DNA from: Temnopleurus reevesii
Taxonomy: Eukaryota > Echinodermata > Echinoidea > Temnopleuroida > Temnopleuridae
NCBI GenBank assembly: GCA_036244855.1
Contig: BQKZ01009351.1
Location: forward strand, 1,794 to 24,147
Direction of reading: 5' to 3'
DNA: 22,354 bases
Below are positions 8,172-22,354 of the stretch, piece by piece (positions within the stretch are counted from its first letter, which is position 1; each line of letters starts with the position of its first letter). The notes below the pieces were generated by a model that had not been told where the DNA came from, made no database searches, and saw only the letters and a list, made by a program, of their open reading frames with translations. The translations under genes were made by a program, and so were the position numbers.

Positions 8172-8304
8172 AGTTAGGGACCCCAAAAGTTGACGAGATT
8201 ATATATTTCTGGAAATACCCCCACACAATTGCTGTCTTGCATGTTATCAAACACATTGTAATTATGATACATGAGTGATTTCAGTTGCTTTGGGGTCCCT
8301 AACT
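8172..8304. mobile_element. 133-bp MITE-like inverted repeat in the transporter 3' UTR
   Basis: AGTTAGGGACCCCAAAAG at the left is matched by CTTTGGGGTCCCTAACT at the right, with an AT-rich interior. It lies 85 bp after the stop codon, so the transcript would fold it into a hairpin with stem ends of about 17 bp. No clear target duplication was seen and the family is unassigned. Confidence 0.7.
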
Positions 8305-8490
8305 GTATGATATCTCTCGCTACTCTACGCATCCTAAAATGTGAGCTTATAGTGAAAGGAAACAGAACTTTTAGTATGATAGTCAAGTGTATACTTCCTC
8401 ACTTTTAAATGGCCAAGAAATGCGAGGCATGACATGCCATTATATTCATTTGATCGTGGAATGAATTTCAATCACATGGATTCTCCTCGA

Positions 8491-8512
8491 GCAAGCACAA
8501 TAAATTGTGCAA
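8491..8512 (+). terminator. candidate polyadenylation signal inside a perfect palindrome
   Basis: AATAAA at 8499-8504 sits within GCACAATAAATTGTGC, which pairs GCACAAT with ATTGTGC around AA. It is the first AATAAA after the transporter stop that I noted (about 410 nt downstream). Whether it is used is unknown. Another AATAAA lies near 8878. Confidence 0.4.
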
Positions 8513-8852
8513 TCTCTGAGGACATTATTTTATAGGATATATAATAGCATTATAAGTAGTCGGAAGGGCTGCGAGAGACCCACGTAAGTGTCGCAAATTG
8601 GGAACCTCAGCCGTTGGGACATCAACGATCGGAATCAAATGAAGATATCTAGCATTCGATATTAGTTAGTTTGAAAACAATATCTTATCTTCTTGTGCAA
8701 TCTTTTTCTGCAGAAGTAAATCCAATACAGGGTTTAGGGTTTTAAAGAATGGTAAATCAGGGCATTTGACCGTAATGCACTGACTAAAAGCGGGCGAGTA
8801 TATACCGCCATGGCCTGGTGCATCAATATTCCTGGCTTGATCTGTCTATTTG

Positions 8853-8945
8853 CGGGGCTGTAACATAAAAGAGAAAAAATAAATTGAAAATGAATCGTAT
8901 CTCAATGGTACACGTTTTCCATAGACTTACGATTAATATTTATCG
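8853..8945 (+). repeat. dispersed repeat R3, copy 1
   Basis: 'gctgtaacataaaagaga', 'aataaattgaaaatgaat' and 'ccatagacttacgattaat' match the reverse complement of the right part of 15850-15965. Confidence 0.6.
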
Positions 8946-8994
8946 TAAGTTTAATTGCTTCATTAATGACACCGGACTCAGAACACGCACAGCT

Positions 8995-9080
8995 TCGATG
9001 GTGAGGGGCCAAAGCCAGGGTAATAATGCAAAGCGTCCTGAGCACTCTGCAAAGTTGATATACGAGCGCTTTATAAATTG
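8995..9080 (+). mobile_element. SINE 3'-end fragment
   Basis: 'caaagccagggtaataatg', 'caaagcg-cctgagcactct' and 'gagcgctttataaattg' follow the order of the SINE tails at 3697-3812 and 6834-7095. Confidence 0.6.
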
Positions 9081-9089
9081 TAATATGTA

Positions 9090-10045
9090 TACGCAGCATT
9101 TTAGCATATGTCGTAATAATATGATGGGAATTAAATCCCCTACCATCGTTAGGACTTCATACATTTCACCCATTTTATATATATAGATTAATATATTTCT
9201 AAAAGATGAATCAACGTTTTAATATTTACTGAAATATGCAATATACAATACAACGAGTACGAGTTGTATAATTTTTATTACTGAAATTAGAAATTTGTTA
9301 TTTATCTTCCTTAAGATGATTTGCTTTGAATAAATAATGAAATTAATGAAGTTTTATTTGTTTAGCTCATATATTTCGATTTCCAGAATGCTCTTTTGTT
9401 CTAGAGAAATGAATAAAATATGAAGAAATCAAATATGACTTTGTACTTTTTCTTCTTTTTTTCCGTGTGAAGATTCTATGATTTCAAATTATCAGAAACA
9501 CATACACACAGATAAAATTTACATTATGATGTTTAGTTCAGTTAATTTCATTTGATTTTTATTATTTTTTCCGATTTAAACCTTACTAACAAATGATAAT
9601 TGACTAATGGTATTTACAATGTACATGTAAATATTATGCTAAATTATTGTGTATGCATTACGAGAGAGAACAAAACTAAACTGGAAGGGTAATTACAATT
9701 ATCAAACTCTGAAAATTTGAGCAAAATCGGATGATCCATTCATAAGTTATGAGTGTTCAAAGTTTTGAATTACACCCCTCATTGCTCATCATGGGCTCAG
9801 ACCTTGAGTTGGCAACCTCCAAGCACAAAATGGCTGCCAACATGGGTAACTCTTCATTCACTTTGTACACAGAATATCACATTCTCTTCTTTTCTTCTAG
9901 ATAGAATGTTACTTATCTATTCAAGAATCAATTCTACAAAAGTTCCAAAGAGAATGGTGGTGATTCCCCGATAGAAATTTTGATGATGTTGATCCACTTT
10001 CAATAAATTAATGTACAAGGTTAATGAGGAGTTATACCAAAGTAG
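9090..10045. other. AT-rich intergenic DNA, no gene seen
   Basis: Strongly AT-rich, with no splice-bounded coding signal. The part 9690-9990 ('gagcaaaatcggatgatcc' and nearby) reads like an old interspersed repeat, but I find no second copy in the window. Confidence 0.5.
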
Positions 10046-10049
10046 TTAA

Positions 10050-10547
10050 AGCCCATGTACAGTTTTGGTAAAAGCGAATGTTTTTATCGCCAGATTTTGT
10101 CATCAAATCTATATGAAATGAAATATAGTATCATAATATTGCACAAAAGATTGTGCGAAAAATGAACGAGTTTGAGAAAAGCTATAACCCCAAATGTGCA
10201 TATTTTTAGTGCTTTACCACACTAATTCAATATTTCCTTTCTTGATAAAGGACAACTTTCCGTGCTCAGAATTGGATGACAATTTCAGAATTGAATTGTT
10301 GTGTATATAACATCTCTATATCATTCTATTGTCAAATCTCGGAAATAACCCGATAACAAGCAAAATAATGCTATAACCAGGAGAGTGCGCTAAATACGAT
10401 TTAAATGTCAAATTCAAATTTTCAAAAGAATCAGTTTGTAAAAAAAAATATGCTATATGGTCTCAAAATGTGTATAAGAATTACATGTCATGATAAACAT
10501 CCCCAAAATTCACATATATTCATCTTTACCAAAACTATATTTGGGCT
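10050..10547. mobile_element. 498-bp MITE with TTAA target duplication
   Basis: TTAA (10046-10049) and TTAA (10548-10551) flank an element starting AGCCCATGTACAGTTTTGG and ending in the imperfect inverse CCAAAACTATATTTGGGCT. A second copy (14991-15810) matches along its whole length except for a nested insertion. There is no open frame of note. TTAA duplication points to piggyBac- or Kolobok-type mobilisation in trans; the superfamily is inference. Confidence 0.85.
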
Positions 10548-10599
10548 TTAAGGATGCCTTTAAGTTGGGGGAAATGGGGATGATCCGATTACAAAAAAA

Positions 10600-11130
10600 A
10601 TCACAGTTTCGTCATCTTATTTTCTTCACGTTAATACGTGAAAGCCTTGGGGAATGAGTAAACATGGCAGTCCCAGACTTTTCCAAACTTTCAGCGGTTT
10701 CAGCTTTGCTTTATTGACAAGAAAGTATGGCGCGAAATTCTCTTTGGCGCCACCAGTAAATAACAATATCCGTTACCGTATTGTGCTTCGTTGACCCTGG
10801 TCGTCAGTAAGGGCGTCGACCAGGACTACCAGTAACCGGATCTGATCTACTGAGACCCCAAAGACCTGGGAACGAGTTCTGTGATGGATGATGCCATCTG
10901 CGTCAGTAGCGTTCACCAGACATAGGCGAGGTCACACGATCACCACGGTTCTTCGTCGTCGTAAGCTCCAGTCAAAGCGACCACCGTTTGCCAACCATAG
11001 ACGTTCTATGATCGTCGTGTCATCGCGAGAGCACCTGAGAGCACCAAGCGATAACGTAAGAAACTTCCATGTGGGTCAGGGACCGCCGCGGACATTTAAT
11101 TTATTCCAGAACACTTAAAATGCGCCGCGT
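10600..11130. other. CpG-rich block, unassigned
   Basis: This block is markedly richer in GC and CpG than its surroundings. It contains a hairpin with CCTGGTCG (10796-10803) and CGACCAGG (10817-10824). A 76-codon Arg-rich open frame (10888-11118) has no recognisable domain and is not called as a gene. Candidates are an LTR fragment or a non-coding first exon and promoter, with a donor-like 'aacgtaaga' near 11053. I cannot choose between them. Confidence 0.35.
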
Positions 11131-11806
11131 TAGTTAAGTAATTACTTTATTTGTGGCCAAATAGTTGTTTTCTTAGATGTGAGCTCACAATTTTAACTAT
11201 TTTGGGATCTTGGTACCTGATAAACCTTGATTAATTCACACTTCCAACCTTGTGTGGTATGGTAGTAGTTATTCAATAAATCTTGAATAACTTATATGAA
11301 TTCTCTGGGAGGTTTCCATGGATACTTGGTAAACTCTTACTGTCTTAAGTGATTTCCAATCTGCCAATGGTGAATTGTTGAGGAAATGTCATAGTCACTC
11401 GAGGGATTTCAATTGGGGTAATTGGAGATGAATTCTTTGTTTGAAGTGTCATTTATACCCATAAATGTTTGTAGTGAATTATCACCCAATATAATAAAGG
11501 GATTTAATCATTCCCTGCTTTGATGCATAGAATCTGTTGATTCATAGTAATGAACAGCATGAATCTCTGAATATCTATATCAATGCTTTGAAGTGAGTAA
11601 TTATTCTTGTGTGAATCCATAACCAACAGACCCTATTGTATACAGAATTGTATCTATCGCCAGAACGTGCAAAAGCAGTGCATATAGAATCTGACATATT
11701 GTGTTTTATTTCATATTTTGTTCGTCAAATCCAATATAGATATTATTCTTCTTGTTTGTTTATGTGAATATAATTATGATGTATTATTTTGTATTTGCAA
11801 AATTCT
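11131..11806. other. AT-rich intergenic DNA, no gene seen
   Basis: Low-complexity AT-rich sequence with scattered AATAAA words (for example near 11274). I see no coding region or repeat structure I can name. Confidence 0.5.
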
Positions 11807-12660
11807 TTATTTTCCTTGTAAAATGATTTTGTATTTTTCCTGTGAAAATGAAATAATAAAAAATGAAAAATGAATTACTTGCATTATGAACAAAATCGGA
11901 GGAATACAATTATACACATGATCAAAATTGTAAGTTCCATGGTAAGAGTCCTCAAGATGTATTCTCGCCAAAGATGGTACAACCTGGGGCGATAGAGCCT
12001 TCTACATCTCTGGGCCAAGACTGTGGATTAGCCTTCCCCACTTTATCAGGAGAGCAGAGACGCAGTCAACCTTTGAGTGCTACCTAAAGACCTTCCCCAC
12101 TCCCTTGTCGTCACAAGAGTAACCATATCATACCACCGCTGGGAGTTCTTGGACTGAAAGATAAACCATAGCACTGATTAGGACATTGAAATCTGTGAGA
12201 CATTTTTTATTTTAGTAATTCGAGCGCCATATGAGCGCCCAACTGAGGCGGGGACCGGCGCTATACAAGAGACCATCATCATCATCAGTATAGAAAATCA
12301 CACTTATTCCTAGAATCAGAGAAATTAAGTCTTCAGCACGCGTTTGTTCTTTTTCCATCGCCCTCCTATTTGATTGTTTGCTGCAGGCGAGGTTTGCGAT
12401 ATTCTCCTGTACACTATGATGTAACAACAGCCAGTAACACAAATTAAGAGCGTTACACAAAGTAAGAAATATTCTATCCTGGTTTGCAAGTAGACATTTT
12501 GTGATGACCAAGGCAAGGGCGCAGCTATCATCCCGAGAGTCAACAAATTTAACATCGACAACTTGCCCAGATTTGTTTTTTCACATTCTTGGCAGAGCAT
12601 GGATTTATCGCTGGAATCTTCCTTGGATTTGTGCAGGTATGCATGCAGACTGCCATTTTG
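11807..12660 (-). pseudogene. decayed rhodopsin-type GPCR, split by a LINE
   Basis: Minus-strand reading frames give, in order, pieces that fit a seven-helix receptor. An intracellular-loop-2/helix-4 start (T-N-P-R-K-I-P-A-I ... S-A-K-N-V-K-K-Q-I-W-A-S) lies at about 12550-12640 and shifts frame into L-L-T-L-G-M-I-A-A-P-L-P-W. A helix-5-like Y-F-L-L-C-V-T-L-L-I-C-V-T-G-C-C-Y-I-I-V-Y-R-R-I and a basic loop ending K-N-K-R-V-L-K-T follow. Another frameshift (near 12330) leads to L-I-S-L-I-L-G-I-S-V-I-F-Y (helix 6). LINE DNA intervenes at about 11946-12290. Beyond it, Y-N-C-I-P-P-I-L-F-I-M-Q-V-I-H-F and S-Q-E-K-Y-K-I (helix 7/8-like) end at a TAA at 11807-11809. The NPxxY motif is not intact and helices 1-3 are missing. 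Echinoderms have large, fast-evolving GPCR families, so relics are plausible. The call rests on pattern recognition only. Confidence 0.55.
11946..12290 (+). mobile_element. 5'-truncated non-LTR retrotransposon (CR1/L2/Jockey-like), 3' end
   Basis: The plus-strand frame ending at TAA 12120-12122 contains W-G-D-R-A-F-Y-I-S-G-P-R-L-W-I-S-L-P, then R-R-A-E-T-Q-S-T-F-E-C-Y-L-K-T. This is the characteristic C-terminus of LINE reverse-transcriptase proteins (GDRAFSVAAPRLWNSLP...FK..LKT). A ~160-nt 3' UTR ends in an ATC repeat at about 12277-12290. Only the last ~58 codons remain. The tail directly abuts the helix-6-like part of the GPCR relic on the other strand. No clear target duplication was found. 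Confidence 0.85.
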
Positions 12661-13032
12661 CGTTATTATTGTGTAAACACTTAAATTCAGCTGATTACGA
12701 ATAGGCCCTACGCAAAAATAGTTCTCTTTTTCCCTGGGAGTTCGAGAAATATGGGAAACGGCTTTCTCCCCAAATCAATTCATTCAATATTCTCTTTCTT
12801 GGGAGGGAACTTTGTGACCCGAACTTTATAGGGCCACAACCATCCGGGTTTTTTTTGTAACTTTTTTTACGGAGAGAGAGAGAGAGAGAGAGATAGAGAG
12901 AAGGAGGGGGGGGGGGGGGGGAGATTTTAAACCATCAACCGGTATGGCTCACGGGTTATCATTATTTTCCCCCGATACGAGGACCAGTTTGTGAGAGCTA
13001 AGAAAACGGGAATTTCCCAGTTGTCAATTTAA
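12661..13032. other. intergenic DNA 5' of DIMT1
   Basis: No coding signal. It contains a GA microsatellite and a G16 tract (12872-12921), then the proximal upstream region of DIMT1. Confidence 0.5.
12872..12921 (+). repeat. (GA)n microsatellite followed by G16
   Basis: An almost pure GA repeat runs into a 16-G homopolymer at 12906-12921, about 230 bp upstream of the DIMT1 start codon. Confidence 0.9.
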
Positions 13033-13040
13033 TGACGTCA
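13033..13040. promoter_or_regulatory. perfect CRE (TGACGTCA)
   Basis: The full palindromic CREB/ATF site TGACGTCA stands 112 bp before the DIMT1 ATG, where a housekeeping promoter would be expected. Only the motif is observed; its use is inferred. Confidence 0.5.
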
Positions 13041-13062
13041 TCAAAGCAAGCACTTCAATCAA

Positions 13063-13076
13063 TTCACACGTGTGAA
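13063..13076. promoter_or_regulatory. 14-bp palindrome containing a CACGTG E-box
   Basis: TTCACACGTGTGAA is a perfect palindrome with the CACGTG core at 13067-13072, 76 bp before the DIMT1 ATG. CACGTG is bound by MYC/MAX- and USF-type factors. Ribosome-biogenesis genes are frequent MYC targets, which fits the gene. Confidence 0.5.
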
Positions 13077-13151
13077 ACGAAAATTTGACTTATTCCATTT
13101 GAACTCCACACCGCCTATTTCAATTCAGTTTTGAACCATCCAGAGATCAAA

Positions 13152-22005
<8,854 letters not shown>

Positions 22006-22354
22006 GTAAGTTTCATTTGAATCTGGAATATGATTAATGAACAGTATGAATATAATTTTCTTGCTGGGGTTTTAATTTTGCTAATTTTGCAACCATGAAT
22101 TTGCTAAAGCTCCACTCATAAGAATGCCTATAGGATTATGTACATGTAAAATAATATTTTAAAATTTGAGAATAACTGGCTTTTATGTAAATATGTCTGA
22201 AATTCATTTAATTTCCTATAATATATGTAACTTATTGAGGCTTGTTTGGATGTTAAATAAGGAATGTAAAAATTATAATCCAATTTTTAGTATTTGTATA
22301 TTCCTTCATAGATGTGATATTTTAACAACTTTCTAAATTGACAAATTGTAAGAC
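22006..22354. other. DIMT1 intron 9, partial
   Basis: AT-rich to the window edge. No coding segment matching the DIMT1 C-terminus is seen. Confidence 0.6.

Noticed and set aside
10888..11118. 76-residue Arg-rich protein
   Set aside because: No recognisable motif. The composition simply follows the CpG-rich block, so it was recorded as an unassigned region instead of a gene.
12501..12704. Plus-strand frame with a hydrophobic stretch before a donor-like gtatgc near 12637
   Set aside because: It has an early in-frame stop, and the minus strand reads better as ordered GPCR-like helices. The plus-strand hydrophobic run is its antisense shadow.

Overview
This is a eukaryotic, AT-rich genomic window with short exons separated by GT...AG introns and many small transposon relics. 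The DIMT1 protein is animal-like. Together with a tRNA-headed SINE and several small inverted-repeat elements, it suggests a marine deuterostome, most likely an echinoderm such as a sea urchin. The clade is inferred from repeat style and protein similarity, not proven.

Layout: (1) 1-2824 is repeat-rich. A ~1.29 kb segment is tandemly duplicated (243-1528 and 1529-2786). The copies differ by insertions: a 62-bp retroelement end in copy 1, and a 128-bp inverted-repeat element plus a tRNA-derived SINE in copy 2. Copy 2 ends abruptly at 2787-2824, a 38-bp head-to-head pair of Tn5 mosaic ends, which is the signature of a Nextera-type library junction left in the assembly. (2) 4430-8086, plus strand: the 3' four exons of a monocarboxylate-transporter-like (SLC16/MFS) gene. 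Its N-terminal exon was not found. The large exon has one in-frame TGA, followed by CTA, in the predicted cytoplasmic loop. (3) 8087-13150 is intergenic. It holds small inverted-repeat elements, a TTAA-flanked element (10050-10547), a CpG-rich block, and a decayed rhodopsin-type GPCR relic on the minus strand, split by the 3' end of a LINE. (4) 13152-22005, plus strand: nine exons of DIMT1, the 18S rRNA adenine dimethyltransferase, intact as far as it goes. The last ~50 residues lie beyond the window. Its introns carry nested MITEs, a foldback element, a polypurine tract and retroelement tails.

The two genes are not obviously linked in function. DIMT1 is a housekeeping ribosome-biogenesis enzyme whose upstream region carries a perfect CRE and an E-box palindrome. 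The transporter is a plasma-membrane-type solute carrier. No prokaryotic operon, CRISPR array or viral gene was seen. The points most worth a second look are the TGA-CTA inside the transporter, the library adapter, and the paralogous empty sites that date insertions within the tandem duplication.
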